From Maritalea porphyrae (GTDB lineage Bacteria > Pseudomonadota > Alphaproteobacteria > Rhizobiales > Devosiaceae), in contig NZ_JAPWGX010000002.1 of the NCBI RefSeq assembly GCF_027213965.1, positions 310,001 to 374,000 of the forward strand: a stretch of 64,000 nucleotides of DNA. Direction: 5' to 3'. Position 1 is the first letter of the stretch. Every line of letters starts with the position of its first letter. The notes beneath the pieces were generated by a model. The model saw only the letters and a program-made list of their open reading frames with translations, was not told where the DNA came from and ran no database searches. The translations under genes and the position numbers were made by a program. Shown here piece after piece: positions 1 through 9,062 of this stretch.

Positions 1-94
1 ACAATCAAAGATGTGCGTAAATTAAACCGTTTCTTTTTTTGGTCAGTGCGGTAAAAGATCGTATCAAAGATTTCAACGCGTTAAAGGTGAACCA

Positions 95-709
95 ATGACC
101 ATCCGGCAGCATAGCGGCGACCTACCAAACCTAGACAATTATGGGCGCCAAGTGGCAATTGACACCGAAACAATGGGCCTAAACCCATTTCGCGACCGCT
201 TGTGTGTGGTCCAACTTTCCCCGGGCGATGGCACTGCAGACGTGGTGAAAATTGAACTGGGGCAAACCGAAGCGCCAAATCTGCAAAAGCTTTTGGCCGA
301 TCAAGAGCGCACCAAACTCTTTCACTTTGCCCGTTTTGATATCGCTGCGCTCTATAATGCCTTTGGCACTGTAACCACGCCATCCTATTGCACCAAAATT
401 GCTTCAAAATTGGTGCGTACCTACACAGATCGACACGGCTTAAAGGACCTTTCGCGCGAACTGTTGGGGGTCGATATGTCCAAACAGCAACAAAGTTCTG
501 ATTGGGGCGCGGAAAAGCTGACCAACGCGCAACTCGAATATGCTGCAAGCGATGTCCTATATTTGCACGACTTGCGCCGCCACTTGGACCGTATGCTAAA
601 ACGCGAAGGGCGAATGGAAATGGCGCAGGCTTGTTTTGACTTTTTGCCCACCCGCGTGCAGCTCGATTTGGCAGGCTGGCCAGAAACAGATATCTTCGCG
701 CACAGTTAA
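95..709 (+). CDS. rnd: Ribonuclease D-type 3'-5' exonuclease
   Basis: A 204-residue DnaQ-fold exonuclease that would trim RNA 3' ends in the cytoplasm using two metal ions. The three exonuclease motifs are visible: DTE at residues 23-25, FHFARFD near residue 72-78 and YAASD near residue 149-153 supply the DEDD-type acidic ligands. It is about half the length of E. coli RNase D and ends straight after the exonuclease fold, so it lacks the C-terminal HRDC domains; short forms like this are usual in alphaproteobacteria. The start is supported by an AAAGGTGA ribosome site six bases upstream. It lies just before lptC, its usual neighbour in this order. The exact RNA substrate is not shown by the sequence. 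Confidence 0.88.
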   Translation: MTIRQHSGDLPNLDNYGRQVAIDTETMGLNPFRDRLCVVQLSPGDGTADVVKIELGQTEAPNLQKLLADQERTKLFHFARFDIAALYNAFGTVTTPSYCTKIASKLVRTYTDRHGLKDLSRELLGVDMSKQQQSSDWGAEKLTNAQLEYAASDVLYLHDLRRHLDRMLKREGRMEMAQACFDFLPTRVQLDLAGWPETDIFAHS

Positions 710-726
710 ACAAACCAGGCGCGGCG

Positions 727-1377
727 ATGGCCAATCATTCAGCACCAATTGCCCAACGTGATATCGAAAGTGCGTTCAAAGGGATCGCACGACGGCATCT
801 TATCGTCAAATTTCTGCGCATAATTGTACCCATCCTAGGTGCCGTTTTGTTCGCTTATTTGGTGTTGCCAATGGTTTTAAGCACCTTGTTCCCAGCCGCA
901 CAATTTGACGCGGTTCGCATCAATAGTGATCGTTTGATAATTGATGCTCCAAGGGCAAAAGGTGCCCTTGGTGATGGGGGGCGCTACCGTATTGCCGCTC
1001 ACAGCGCTGAAACAGGGTTGACCAATCAAGACAGTGTGGACTTGGTTGATATGGTGGGCGATCTTTGGTTCGCTGATGGCACCACCGCTAAAGCGACTTC
1101 AGATGATGGTCGTTACAACTTTTTGGATGAAACCTTAGAAATGCTAACCCCCATTGAAATTTCATCGAGCAATGGAGATAAGGGGCGCCTCGGCAATGGT
1201 GTCATTTTCCTTTCTGAGCAGAGATTTACTGGCGGGAATGGGGTGCGATTTGACTTTATTGATGGCTCAACACTTGATGCGGCCACAATGAAGTACAATT
1301 CTGCGCAAGGAAAATGGGAATTCACCGATTTTACGCTGGTTTTAATACCCGCGCCCGAAAAGGACGTTTCGCAATGA
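727..1377 (+). CDS. lptC: LPS export protein LptC
   Basis: A 216-residue bitopic inner-membrane protein with one transmembrane helix at about residues 26-52 and a periplasmic LptC/DUF1239 domain after it. In the Lpt machine it passes lipopolysaccharide from the LptBFG transporter to LptA. Assignment rests on the N-terminal anchor, the beta-rich remainder and above all the order lptC-lptA-lptB. Its stop codon overlaps the lptA start (ATGA), suggesting translational coupling. The genes for LptF, LptG and LptD are not in this window. Confidence 0.85.
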   Translation: MANHSAPIAQRDIESAFKGIARRHLIVKFLRIIVPILGAVLFAYLVLPMVLSTLFPAAQFDAVRINSDRLIIDAPRAKGALGDGGRYRIAAHSAETGLTNQDSVDLVDMVGDLWFADGTTAKATSDDGRYNFLDETLEMLTPIEISSSNGDKGRLGNGVIFLSEQRFTGGNGVRFDFIDGSTLDAATMKYNSAQGKWEFTDFTLVLIPAPEKDVSQ

Positions 1378-1868
1378 TGCGACTAAAAAGTATAGCCCAT
1401 CTTGTTTTTGTTGGCATTGTTGTGTTCCTGATAGGAAGCGCAAGCGGATTTGCGCAATCCAGCGAACAGGTCAATATTACCGGGGATCTGTTTGAAATTG
1501 ACCAGCAGAGCAAAACGGCCACCTTTACTGGCAACGTATACGCCAAACAAAAAACCTTTCAACTCTGGGCCCCACGGCTGATTGCCTCCTATGGAGAGGG
1601 CGGCCCTTCAGATTTGAAAAAGGTCACCGCAGATGGCCGCATTCGGGTGGAGTTTGGCAATCAAAAAGCGATTGCTGACCGAGGTATTTATGACCCGTCA
1701 ACAAAATCACTCACGCTTATTGGGAATGTTTCGACCAGTCAAACGGGGTCAAATGATGTGATCAATTCAAATGAAATGATCATTGACCTGAGCACCAACA
1801 CCACACGGTTTGAAGGTGGTGGCAAAAACAATGGCCGCGTAACCGCCACTTTTGGGTCTGGGAACTAA
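1374..1868 (+). CDS. lptA: LPS periplasmic bridge protein LptA
   Basis: A 164-residue OstA-like protein. I chose the ATG at 1374, which overlaps the lptC stop, because it gives a normal signal peptide (a basic start MMRLK, a hydrophobic stretch, cleavage near SGFAQ at about residue 24-28); an upstream ATG at 1314 would add 20 residues from inside lptC and spoil the signal. The mature part carries the repeated beta-strand pattern of OstA domains, e.g. ITGDLFEID and ATFTGNVYAKQ. It should form the periplasmic bridge that carries LPS from LptC to LptD. It sits in the lptCAB operon, three bases before lptB. Confidence 0.87.
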   Translation: MMRLKSIAHLVFVGIVVFLIGSASGFAQSSEQVNITGDLFEIDQQSKTATFTGNVYAKQKTFQLWAPRLIASYGEGGPSDLKKVTADGRIRVEFGNQKAIADRGIYDPSTKSLTLIGNVSTSQTGSNDVINSNEMIIDLSTNTTRFEGGGKNNGRVTATFGSGN

Positions 1869-1870
1869 CC

Positions 1871-2614
1871 ATGGCCGGTGAAGTTGATCCCACAGGTTGG
1901 TTGGTTGCCCACTCTCTTGCTAAATCCTATGGCAAAAAAGTGGTTATTCGAGACGTGTCTGTTGCGGTAAACAGAGGCGAAGCGGTTGGCCTATTGGGCC
2001 CAAATGGCGCGGGCAAGACCACTGTCTTTTCAATGATCATGGGCATTGTTGCCCCCGACAATGGCGAGATTTTGCTACACGGGCGGCCAATCACTGGCTT
2101 ACCCCTGTTTCAGCGCGGTCGATTGGGCATGGGGTATTTGCCTCAGGAACCCTCAATATTTCGCGGCATGGACGTTAAAGACAATATTTTGTCCATTCTA
2201 GAAGGCCATGTGAAGTCGTCAAAGGCCCGCCACGAACGCTTGGATCAACTGCTTGAAGAGTTTTCCATTACCCACATCCGCGATGTTGATGCGCTTGCCT
2301 TGTCCGGCGGCGAGCGTCGTCGCGTGGAAATCGCTCGGGCTTTGGCGGCAGACCCTGCCTTTATGTTGCTCGATGAACCATTTGCCGGGGTTGACCCCAT
2401 TGCGGTGGGTGAAATTCAAGGGTTGGTCAAACAATTGACCGACAAAGGCATTGGCGTTCTAATCACCGATCATAATGTGCGCGAAACCTTAGGGCTGGTG
2501 GATCGAGCCTATATTATCCATGGTGGGCAAGTGATGGTGCAGGGTCGCCCCGAAGATATCACCAATGACAAAGAAGCCCGTCGCGTATATTTGGGCCAAG
2601 ATTTCCACCTTTAG
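1871..2614 (+). CDS. lptB: LPS export ABC ATPase LptB
   Basis: A 247-residue ABC ATPase that powers LPS extraction from the inner membrane with LptFG. Visible motifs in order: Walker A GPNGAGKT at residues 43-50, Q-loop in YLPQEPSIF, signature LSGGERRR near residue 143, Walker B with DEP near residue 167 and the switch histidine in LITDHNVRET. The YLPQE and TDHNVRETL strings are characteristic of LptB within the ABC superfamily. It closes the lptCAB run and is followed by rpoN after about 135 bases, the conserved lptB-rpoN order of proteobacteria. Confidence 0.95.
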   Translation: MAGEVDPTGWLVAHSLAKSYGKKVVIRDVSVAVNRGEAVGLLGPNGAGKTTVFSMIMGIVAPDNGEILLHGRPITGLPLFQRGRLGMGYLPQEPSIFRGMDVKDNILSILEGHVKSSKARHERLDQLLEEFSITHIRDVDALALSGGERRRVEIARALAADPAFMLLDEPFAGVDPIAVGEIQGLVKQLTDKGIGVLITDHNVRETLGLVDRAYIIHGGQVMVQGRPEDITNDKEARRVYLGQDFHL

Positions 2615-2749
2615 TCTGGGCCCACCAGCCACATATTCACAAGTTTGAAATATTGTTGTCAGATTGTTTGGCATGAAACTTGTATAGGGCATGCAAATCA
2701 TGGCATTTTCTCCTTAAAGACCTGATTTCCATTCACGGAGCACCACCAA

Positions 2750-4264
2750 ATGGCGCTGGGCCCACGCCTTGAACTAAGACAAGCACAAACGCTTAAATTG
2801 ACGCCGCAATTGATGCAGTCAATCAAGCTTTTGCAATTGTCTCATCTTGAGCTGAGCACATTTGTTGAAGCCGAATTGTTGCACAACCCACTGCTGGAGC
2901 GCGCGGACCCAAATGCGGATTCTGATGGCGATGGCCCCAGTGAGCAGGATGGCACACCATCAAGCGATGCGGCACAAGATATTTCAAGCCGAACCGAACA
3001 AATGGAAAGCGCTGTTTCTGTGGCCAGCGAGATGGATACTGACCCCTCAAATCTGTTTCCCGAACAGGTGGGCCAAGATTCTGTTTCTCAATCCACCACC
3101 AGTTACCAAGAAAGCCGCGGACAAGGGGTTGGCCCTGAAAAGGCAGAGATCGACCAATATGTTTCGTCGCAAAAATCCCTCGGCGATCATCTGATTGAAC
3201 AGGTTCATTTGATTTTGCGCCACCCCGGGGATCTATTGATCGCCAGCGCGATCATTGAGAACCTTAATGAGGCTGGGTACCTAGACAAAGATTTGGACCA
3301 AATCGCTGAGCAATTGGGCACAGAACTTGGGCATGTTGAAGCGGTGCTTGAAGCCATTCAAGGGTGCGACCCCATCGGCATATTCGCCCGCAACGTGCCT
3401 GAATGTTTGGCCATTCAATTGCGCGAAAAAGACCGTCTGGACCCGATGATGCAGGCGCTTCTGGACAATATAGACCTTGTGGCGGCCCACAAATTCAAAG
3501 AATTGATGGCGCTGATCAATTGTGACCAAGATGATCTCAAAGACATGCTTACCGAGATCAAACGGCTCAACCCGCGCCCTGGTGCTTCGTTTGAAGGATC
3601 GGCCATTCAACCCGTTGTGCCAGATGTTTACATTCGCGCCGCGAATGGTGGGGGATGGCAAATTGAACTAAACAATGATGTTTTGCCCAACGTTTTGATC
3701 AATCGCACCTATTATGCTGAGGTCTCTGCAAAGGCCAAAAAGGGCGAAGAAAAGACCTATTTGCAAGAGTGCATGCAAACCGCTAATTGGTTGACCAAAA
3801 GCCTTGATCAACGCGCGCAAACCATCCTTAAGGTCACCAGTGAAATCGCCCGACAGCAAGATGGATTTTTGGTGCATGGGGTGTCACACCTTAAACCGAT
3901 GACACTCAAAATGGTGGCCGAAGCGGTGGACATGCATGAAAGCACCATCAGCAGGGTGACGGCCAACAAATATGTGTCAACGCCGCGCGGCCTGTTTGAG
4001 TTGCGCTATTTCTTCACCAGCGCCATTTCAAGCTCTACAAGTGGCGACGAGGACCATTCAGCCGAAGCCGTGCGGCACGAAATCAGGCAATTGATTGAAG
4101 CGGAGGACCCTAAAAAGATCCTCTCTGACGACAAATTGGCGGTGATTTTGAATGACAAATTTCAAATGGGGGTGGCCCGTCGCACAGTCGCCAAATACCG
4201 CGAAGCCATGGGCTATCCATCGTCCGTCATTCGGCGTCGACAAAAACGGGACATGATGAGCTAG
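2750..4264 (+). CDS. rpoN: RNA polymerase sigma-54 factor
   Basis: A 504-residue sigma-54. Region I is the Gln/Leu-rich N-terminus (residues 1-50), followed by an acidic, Ser-rich region II (about 55-125), the core-binding domain, a helix-turn-helix near residues 385-412 and the RpoN box ARRTVAKYRE at residues 476-485. Sigma-54 directs polymerase to -24/-12 promoters and needs an AAA+ activator; a matching activator (dctD) and promoter are present in this window. It is followed, after the opposed glsA gene, by hpf and ptsN, the usual rpoN companions. The insertion of glsA between rpoN and hpf is unusual. Confidence 0.97.
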   Translation: MALGPRLELRQAQTLKLTPQLMQSIKLLQLSHLELSTFVEAELLHNPLLERADPNADSDGDGPSEQDGTPSSDAAQDISSRTEQMESAVSVASEMDTDPSNLFPEQVGQDSVSQSTTSYQESRGQGVGPEKAEIDQYVSSQKSLGDHLIEQVHLILRHPGDLLIASAIIENLNEAGYLDKDLDQIAEQLGTELGHVEAVLEAIQGCDPIGIFARNVPECLAIQLREKDRLDPMMQALLDNIDLVAAHKFKELMALINCDQDDLKDMLTEIKRLNPRPGASFEGSAIQPVVPDVYIRAANGGGWQIELNNDVLPNVLINRTYYAEVSAKAKKGEEKTYLQECMQTANWLTKSLDQRAQTILKVTSEIARQQDGFLVHGVSHLKPMTLKMVAEAVDMHESTISRVTANKYVSTPRGLFELRYFFTSAISSSTSGDEDHSAEAVRHEIRQLIEAEDPKKILSDDKLAVILNDKFQMGVARRTVAKYREAMGYPSSVIRRRQKRDMMS

Positions 4265-4283
4265 TTGCGCCCTTTGGCTGGGG

Positions 4284-5219
4284 TTAAAAAATCGACCAAT
4301 CTAACTCGTTGACCACTTGCTCCAGCATCTGCGTGCCGATCAATGAGTTGCCATGCTTGTTCAGCCCCGGAGACCAAACAGCAATCGATGCAATATGCGG
4401 CACAACCGCCAAGATCATGCCGCTGACGCCGCTTTTTGCCGGCACACCCACCCGATATGCAAAGTCGCCAGATCCATCATAATGCCCACACGTCAACATG
4501 ATGGCGGCGATACGTTTGGCCCGTTTTGCAGACACCATTTGCCCGTTTTGCGGACCAAGCCCCCCGCCAAAGGCCAAAAAGCGCCCAGCCCGCGAAAGCT
4601 GCACGCAAGACATCGATAAAGCGCATTGATGAAAATAAACGCCCAACGTCAGGTCAACTTCGTCGCGCAGATTGCCATGGGAAGCAAGATAATGCGCAAG
4701 CGCGCGGTTGCGGTGTCCTGTTTGGGTCTCCGACATGGCAACGGCCTTATCGATATGAATGGTTTCGTCTTCGGCTAACGCGCGGACAAAGCTCACAATT
4801 TGGGCCAACGCTTCTTTGGGCTGATAGCTGGTTAAAATCGAATCGGTGACCACAATTGCCCCCGCATTGACGAATGGATTTCGGGGCACCCCATTTTCAT
4901 GTTCGAGCTGCAAAATCGAATCGAATGCGGAACCCGAGGGTTCTCGCCCAACCCGGCTCCACAATCGATCGCCAACCGTGCCGAGCGCTAGGGCTAGGGT
5001 GAAGACCTTGGAGACAGATTGAATGGTGGTTTGCTGGTTGCAGTCCCCAGCGCTAATGGTCTCGCCATTGGCCAAAGTGACCGCAATACCGGCTTTTTGA
5101 GGATCGGCTTTTGCCAATTCGGGAATATAGGCGGCGACTTTGCCCCGCTCTTTGGTTTGTTCGGCCCGCTCGATTGCGCGTTGAAGTGCCGATTTGATCT
5201 CATCTAACGATTGGCTCAC
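4284..5219 (-). CDS. glsA: Glutaminase A
   Basis: A 311-residue serine-dependent glutaminase that converts glutamine to glutamate and ammonia in the cytoplasm. The beta-lactamase-like SxxK motif is present as S68-V-S-K71, and the strings [16 protein letters not shown] and [11 protein letters not shown]-like KSGVSGMI match the family. Length is normal. The gene is on the strand opposite rpoN and hpf, ends 20 bases after the rpoN stop, and so splits the usual rpoN-hpf-ptsN cluster. No convergent terminator is obvious in the 20-base gap. Confidence 0.93.
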   Translation of the reverse strand: MSQSLDEIKSALQRAIERAEQTKERGKVAAYIPELAKADPQKAGIAVTLANGETISAGDCNQQTTIQSVSKVFTLALALGTVGDRLWSRVGREPSGSAFDSILQLEHENGVPRNPFVNAGAIVVTDSILTSYQPKEALAQIVSFVRALAEDETIHIDKAVAMSETQTGHRNRALAHYLASHGNLRDEVDLTLGVYFHQCALSMSCVQLSRAGRFLAFGGGLGPQNGQMVSAKRAKRIAAIMLTCGHYDGSGDFAYRVGVPAKSGVSGMILAVVPHIASIAVWSPGLNKHGNSLIGTQMLEQVVNELDWSIF

Positions 5220-5580
5220 AAAAACTCCTCAACACTAAGCGCTCCACTCAAGCAATTTGAGAGGTGATTGGAAACCCTTGTTTGATGAATTGGTACACAA
5301 TTGCTCAACCTCAGCACAAAACACGTACTTCCTGATGCAGATCAACGGCAATTGAGGGGAATTTTGCAAAACATTAACTGCGCCGCGAAAAGCGGTGTGA
5401 TTCACAAGTGCATAGCTAAAGATGGTAGCGTTTTTTTTAATCGCATGGAAGGGATTTAGACGAGATAATCATAAAATTGATTGATTGCGTTTCCGCTGAT
5501 TTGGGCGTTACACTTTCAATTGTGAGGACTCGTCCTCGGCTATTCAGCCCTTCAATAATTTTAACGAAATGGGGTACAAA
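5220..5580. other. Divergent control region glsA / hpf
   Basis: This 361-base gap holds the start regions of glsA (leftward) and hpf (rightward). A perfect hairpin, GAGGAC-TC-GTCCTC at 5524-5537, lies in the likely hpf leader about 43 bases before its start. A run of eight T residues occurs near 5431. I looked for a sigma-54 promoter here and found none with correct GG-GC spacing. Confidence 0.45.
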
Positions 5581-6147
5581 ATGAACTTACGTGTTTCAGG
5601 CAAGAACATGGATGTTGGCGATGCATTGCGCACAAAAGCATTGGATCATCTCGAATCCGCAGTCACCAAATATTTTGACGGCGGCTATGATGGACATCTC
5701 ACATTGGAACATGAGGGTAAGCGGTTCAGTGCCGATTGTCTCGTTCATTTGGATACAGGCGTTGTGCTGCAAGCTAGCGCCGTGGCAGGTGATGCCACTT
5801 CAGCTTTTGAAACAGCTGCGGAGCATATTGAAAAACGGCTTCGTCGCTACAAGCGCAAACTGAAAAACCATCGCCGTGTAGCGGGCAATGTGCCCACCGC
5901 ACAGTCGTACGTTTTGGCATCGCCAGAATCGCAAGAAGAGGTTGAAGAAGACTTCTCTCCAGCGGTCATCGCCGAATCAACTTCAGACCTACATTCCATA
6001 AGTGTTGGTGAAGCTGTTATGGAGCTCGACCTGTCTCAACAGGACGTCTTGGTGTTCCGCCATGCTGGACATGGACGCGTTAATGTGGTTTATCGCCGGG
6101 CTGATGGAAATATCGGCTGGGTTGACCCAGCACAGCAAGACGCTTAA
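5581..6147 (+). CDS. hpf: Ribosome hibernation promoting factor, long form
   Basis: A 188-residue long-form HPF. The N-terminal domain (about 1-105) begins with LRVSGKNMDVGDALR and binds the 30S decoding region; the C-terminal domain (about 130-188) with FRHAGHGRVNVVYRR and GNIGWVDP resembles the dimerisation domain that pairs two 70S ribosomes into inactive 100S particles. I start at the ATG at 5581, which has GGGG eight bases upstream and fits the family N-terminus; an ATG four codons earlier lacks such support. It precedes ptsN by 39 bases and they are probably cotranscribed. Confidence 0.92.
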   Translation: MNLRVSGKNMDVGDALRTKALDHLESAVTKYFDGGYDGHLTLEHEGKRFSADCLVHLDTGVVLQASAVAGDATSAFETAAEHIEKRLRRYKRKLKNHRRVAGNVPTAQSYVLASPESQEEVEEDFSPAVIAESTSDLHSISVGEAVMELDLSQQDVLVFRHAGHGRVNVVYRRADGNIGWVDPAQQDA

Positions 6148-6186
6148 AACGCGCCACTTCGGTGTTCGACGAACGAGAGATTTTTA

Positions 6187-6654
6187 ATGGAACTCGCTGA
6201 CATCCTTACAAAGGAAGCCATTGTGCCCTGTGCCAAGGCGACATGTAAGCGGCAACTGCTGCAACTTGCAGCGGACAAAGCTGCTGAACTTGTTGGCGGT
6301 GATGCCCTTCAAATCTTTAAAACGCTGACCGAACGTGAACAACTGGGCACAACGGGGCTTGGCGAGGGAATCGCCATCCCCCACGGCAAAATCGATGGGT
6401 TAAAGGGCGTTACTTGCGTCTTTGTGCGACTAGACCATCCTATTGATTTTGACGCTGTTGATGACAAGCCTGTTGATTTGGCGTTTGTGCTGCTCGCCCC
6501 CAAAGGCGCGGGCGCCGACCACCTGAAAGCTTTGTCGCGCATCGCCCGTCTGGTGCGCTCAAACAATGTTGCCCAAGAAGCCCGCAAAACCCGCGACGCC
6601 AAAGAGCTTTATCAGCTTTTGACCCGCGCTAAGGGCCACTCAGACGCAGCCTAA
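6187..6654 (+). CDS. ptsN: Nitrogen PTS enzyme IIA (EIIA-Ntr)
   Basis: A 155-residue EIIA of the fructose/mannitol fold. The phosphorylated histidine is His66 in GIAIPHGK. In the Ntr phosphotransferase chain, EI-Ntr passes phosphate to HPr/NPr and then to this protein, which regulates potassium transport, nitrogen metabolism or other targets by its phosphorylation state instead of importing sugar. HPr (ptsH) is also in this window at 60503-60823, while EI-Ntr (ptsP) is not. Its place after rpoN-hpf is the conserved proteobacterial arrangement. Confidence 0.95.
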   Translation: MELADILTKEAIVPCAKATCKRQLLQLAADKAAELVGGDALQIFKTLTEREQLGTTGLGEGIAIPHGKIDGLKGVTCVFVRLDHPIDFDAVDDKPVDLAFVLLAPKGAGADHLKALSRIARLVRSNNVAQEARKTRDAKELYQLLTRAKGHSDAA

Positions 6655-6739
6655 GCCATTTCTGGCACCCCCAACAAATTGACAATCCCTATCGTGGGGC
6701 GCACCATAATTCTTTGTTTTAAGAATATGGGAGCGCCAA

Positions 6740-7123
6740 ATGTTTCGTTTATTGCTCGCTACGGCCATGCTTTTGCCAAGCACGGCAATCGCAATGGATT
6801 TATCATTTGAATGGGGCGATACGCCCGCCTGCAATACGGGCTGGCCGGATGTCATTGATAGCCCGGTCTTTGAAGTCAAAGACGTGCCCGAGGGCACGCA
6901 GAAACTAAAGTTTAGTTTGAAAGACCTAGATGCACCCGGCTTTAGTCACGGCGGGGGCACCATAAGTTATGATGCAGAAACGCTTATTGACGCCGGTGCT
7001 TTTACCTATAAAGGGCCATGTCCGCCTAACGGCAAACACGAATATCAATGGACAATGACCGCCTTGGACTTTTACGGCGACAAATTGGGCACAGCAAAGG
7101 CAGTGCGCTATTTCCCCGAATAG
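6740..7123 (+). CDS. Secreted PEBP-like (YbhB/YbcL) protein
   Basis: A 127-residue protein with a signal peptide (MFRLLLATAMLLPSTAIA, cleavage near residue 18) and a phosphatidylethanolamine-binding-protein core: the KDLDAPGFSHGGG segment matches the family DPDAP/H region and GPCPPNGKHEYQWTMTALD matches the GPCPP-G-H-Y signature. Bacterial members of this family have no agreed function; ligand binding in the periplasm is the usual guess. At 127 residues it is short for the family, so some loops are missing. GGGAG six bases before the ATG supports the start. It converges with the DUF1150 gene only 20 bases downstream. Confidence 0.78.
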   Translation: MFRLLLATAMLLPSTAIAMDLSFEWGDTPACNTGWPDVIDSPVFEVKDVPEGTQKLKFSLKDLDAPGFSHGGGTISYDAETLIDAGAFTYKGPCPPNGKHEYQWTMTALDFYGDKLGTAKAVRYFPE

Positions 7124-7143
7124 GCATCAAAGACTTGTTTGGC

Positions 7144-7401
7144 TTAGTGCCGCACGGTCACATTGTGACCAGTGTCATCTAACCATTGGCGCAATGCAGC
7201 GCTGTCATCAGTGATCAGCACAGGGGTGCCATCTGCTGCGAATAGGGCTTCAAACTCTGCTTGCTCGGGCGCATCTTTTGCCTCTGGAAACATGGTTTTA
7301 AGCTGCTTGCCGGTCAGATGACGGCGGTAAACGATTTTATCTTCTCCAAGCGCCAAAAAGTCTTCTTTGCTCAAAGGGGTTTGTTGGGTGTGCTGGGCCA
7401 T
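7144..7401 (-). CDS. DUF1150 family small protein
   Basis: An 85-residue protein of the DUF1150 type, found in alphaproteobacteria next to Hsp20 genes. It has no signal or membrane helix and is acidic. The recognisable stretch is LALGEDKIVYRRHL near the N-terminus, followed by a segment on access to a target (GTPVLITDDSAALRQW). An AGGAG seven bases before the ATG supports the start. It lies 69 bases downstream of the small heat-shock gene on the same strand and is probably cotranscribed. Function unknown; a link to the heat-shock response is inferred from the neighbour only. Confidence 0.8.
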   Translation of the reverse strand: MAQHTQQTPLSKEDFLALGEDKIVYRRHLTGKQLKTMFPEAKDAPEQAEFEALFAADGTPVLITDDSAALRQWLDDTGHNVTVRH

Positions 7402-7470
7402 ATCTTTACTCCTGACGTAGATTTGGGCGCACTTGATCTGTGATCACGTGCAAAACCCAAGTTGGCTGAT

Positions 7471-7893
7471 TTAATTGGCGGACTTGATTTTGATCCGTTT
7501 GGCGACCTTTTCAATATTGGGTCGGCGGATCATGACATTGAGCAAACCATCGCGCAGTTCAGCGCCTTCAACCAACATGGCCTCGGCCAGTAAAAAACTG
7601 CGTTGGAATTGTCGCGCGGCAATGCCGCGATGTAAAAACTCGCGTTTTGGATCATCGGACTGTCGTCCGCGGATCAAAAGCTGATTGTCTTCAAGTGTGA
7701 TTTCCAATTCATCTTCACCAAAGCCAGCCACAGCGATCGAAATCAGAAAGGTTTCTGATCCGTCTTCTGCAGCAACGCGTTCGATGTTGTAAGGTGGATA
7801 GCCGTCAGCAGCCTTGGCCAACCGGTCTAATCGCTGTTCAAACTCGTCAAAGCCGAGCAAAAATGGGGAGGAGAAGAATGACATACGTGACAT
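7471..7893 (-). CDS. Small heat-shock protein (Hsp20/IbpA type)
   Basis: A 140-residue alpha-crystallin chaperone that would hold unfolding proteins for later refolding. The alpha-crystallin domain runs from about residue 35 to 125: PPYNIER start, ISIAVAGFGEDELEITLEDNQLLIRGR core, the GIAARQFQRSFLLAE strand and the closing GLLNVMIRR. This is the class A IbpA-like form of rhizobia. Two start ATGs are possible (7893 and 7884), neither with a clear ribosome site. A heat-shock-like promoter is proposed upstream at 7991-8019. Confidence 0.93.
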   Translation of the reverse strand: MSRMSFFSSPFLLGFDEFEQRLDRLAKAADGYPPYNIERVAAEDGSETFLISIAVAGFGEDELEITLEDNQLLIRGRQSDDPKREFLHRGIAARQFQRSFLLAEAMLVEGAELRDGLLNVMIRRPNIEKVAKRIKIKSAN

Positions 7894-7990
7894 ATTGTTT
7901 TTCGTAAGAGCATATGCACCAAGGCCAAACGCTCAACCGTCCTTTGTTCAAAGCAACTTTTTAGACCCGCTAAGCGGCGCCTGTATCCAT

Positions 7991-8019
7991 GATATGGTTG
8001 GCCTGCGCTAAAGTTCAAG
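7991..8019 (-). promoter_or_regulatory. Possible RpoH (sigma-32) promoter of hsp20
   Basis: Reading the minus strand, CTTGAA (8019-8014) is followed after 16 bases by CCATATC (7997-7991). CTTGAA plus a C-rich -10 is the alphaproteobacterial heat-shock promoter form. The predicted transcript would start about 90 bases before the hsp20 start. The match is by eye and the -10 box is only partial. Confidence 0.4.
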
Positions 8020-8103
8020 AGTGTAGGATAAAATCCCTTTGACCGCGACGCGCTTGATAAAGGCCTGTTGCCGTTGATGCCCAAAGCCTCATAAGGTTTG
8101 TTC

Positions 8104-8952
8104 ATGTTTTTATCCGTCGTTATGCCCGCCTTTAAGGCCCAAAACACAATCATTGCCAGTGTGCACAGCGCCCTGACACAAACACACAAGAATTTTGAGC
8201 TGGTGATCTCAAGTGATGATCAATTCAATTATGAAGAGTTTTTGCGCGAAAATGCCATTAATGATGCGCGCCTGGTTTTTACCGAAACGGGCGCGATCGG
8301 CACAGGGTCATCGAACGCGCGAAACATCGGCATAAACAAAGCCAAAGGCCGCTATATAGTTGTGCTAGATGCTGACGACCAATTTGTACCAACCAAATTG
8401 GAACTGGTGGCCAAAGCGCTAGAGTTTCACCCCCTGGTCACAACGGGCTTAGAAGTTGTGACCAACAAGGGCGAACATTTGCGACAGGTGGGGTGTGTGG
8501 GCAAAAACCGCAAGTTGAGCGCAGGCGCGTATAAATTCACCAATATCTCAATGGACAGTATGGTGGCCCACGACCGTGAGAAAATTCCGGTCGAATATGA
8601 CGTGGAATTGCCGTGTCTTGTTGACCTTGGTTTGATGCTGAGCGCTTTTTGCCATGTGGATGGCAGCTTCCACCTTGCTTTGCCGTTACACCGCTATTTT
8701 AAACAGGTCCAATCCATCAGTATGGGGCCTGAAGCGAGCCAGCGGTATGTGCGAATCAAAAGATTGTTGCTGGACCGGCTTCGGTCGGGTTTCTATCCCC
8801 TTGCAGGCGGTACAAGTGCCCAAAGCGGCCTGATCTCATTCCTTGAACTCTCACTTAAAGCTGAGAACCAGTTTGATGCGGCAAAACGCCGGAAAAGCGA
8901 CCTTTTGTTCGAAGATCACCTCGAATCAAGGCTACGAGATTTTACTGGCTGA
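8104..8952 (+). CDS. Family 2 glycosyltransferase
   Basis: A 282-residue GT-A fold glycosyltransferase. The N-terminal strand FLSVVMPAFKAQNTIIASVHSAL is the nucleotide-sugar binding start of family 2, and VVLDADDQF near residue 90 contains the metal-binding DxD. Sugar donor and acceptor cannot be told. I chose the ATG at 8104 with AAGG seven bases upstream; a TTG two codons earlier is possible. It is divergent from hsp20 and has no polysaccharide genes beside it, so it may glycosylate a lipid or a surface component encoded elsewhere. Confidence 0.82.
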   Translation: MFLSVVMPAFKAQNTIIASVHSALTQTHKNFELVISSDDQFNYEEFLRENAINDARLVFTETGAIGTGSSNARNIGINKAKGRYIVVLDADDQFVPTKLELVAKALEFHPLVTTGLEVVTNKGEHLRQVGCVGKNRKLSAGAYKFTNISMDSMVAHDREKIPVEYDVELPCLVDLGLMLSAFCHVDGSFHLALPLHRYFKQVQSISMGPEASQRYVRIKRLLLDRLRSGFYPLAGGTSAQSGLISFLELSLKAENQFDAAKRRKSDLLFEDHLESRLRDFTG

Positions 8953-9062
8953 TCAAGATTCAGGGCTTTATTGATAAAATGTGAGTCTTGTCAGACAATT
9001 ACATCAAAATTTTTTTGATTTGTGGTTGCACCAATCGTCAAAAGAAGCTTTGTTACGTCTGC

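Noticed and set aside
81-734. A 217-codon frame antisense to rnd
   Set aside because: It is a shadow of the rnd gene, which has clear exonuclease motifs and a good start.
5340-5375. Sigma-54 promoter for hpf
   Set aside because: A GGGG...TTGCA string is present but the GG-GC spacing is wrong.
7894-8000. ROSE-type RNA thermometer in the hsp20 leader
   Set aside because: Rhizobial small heat-shock genes often have one, but I see no sequence here that pairs with a ribosome site, and no clear ribosome site itself.
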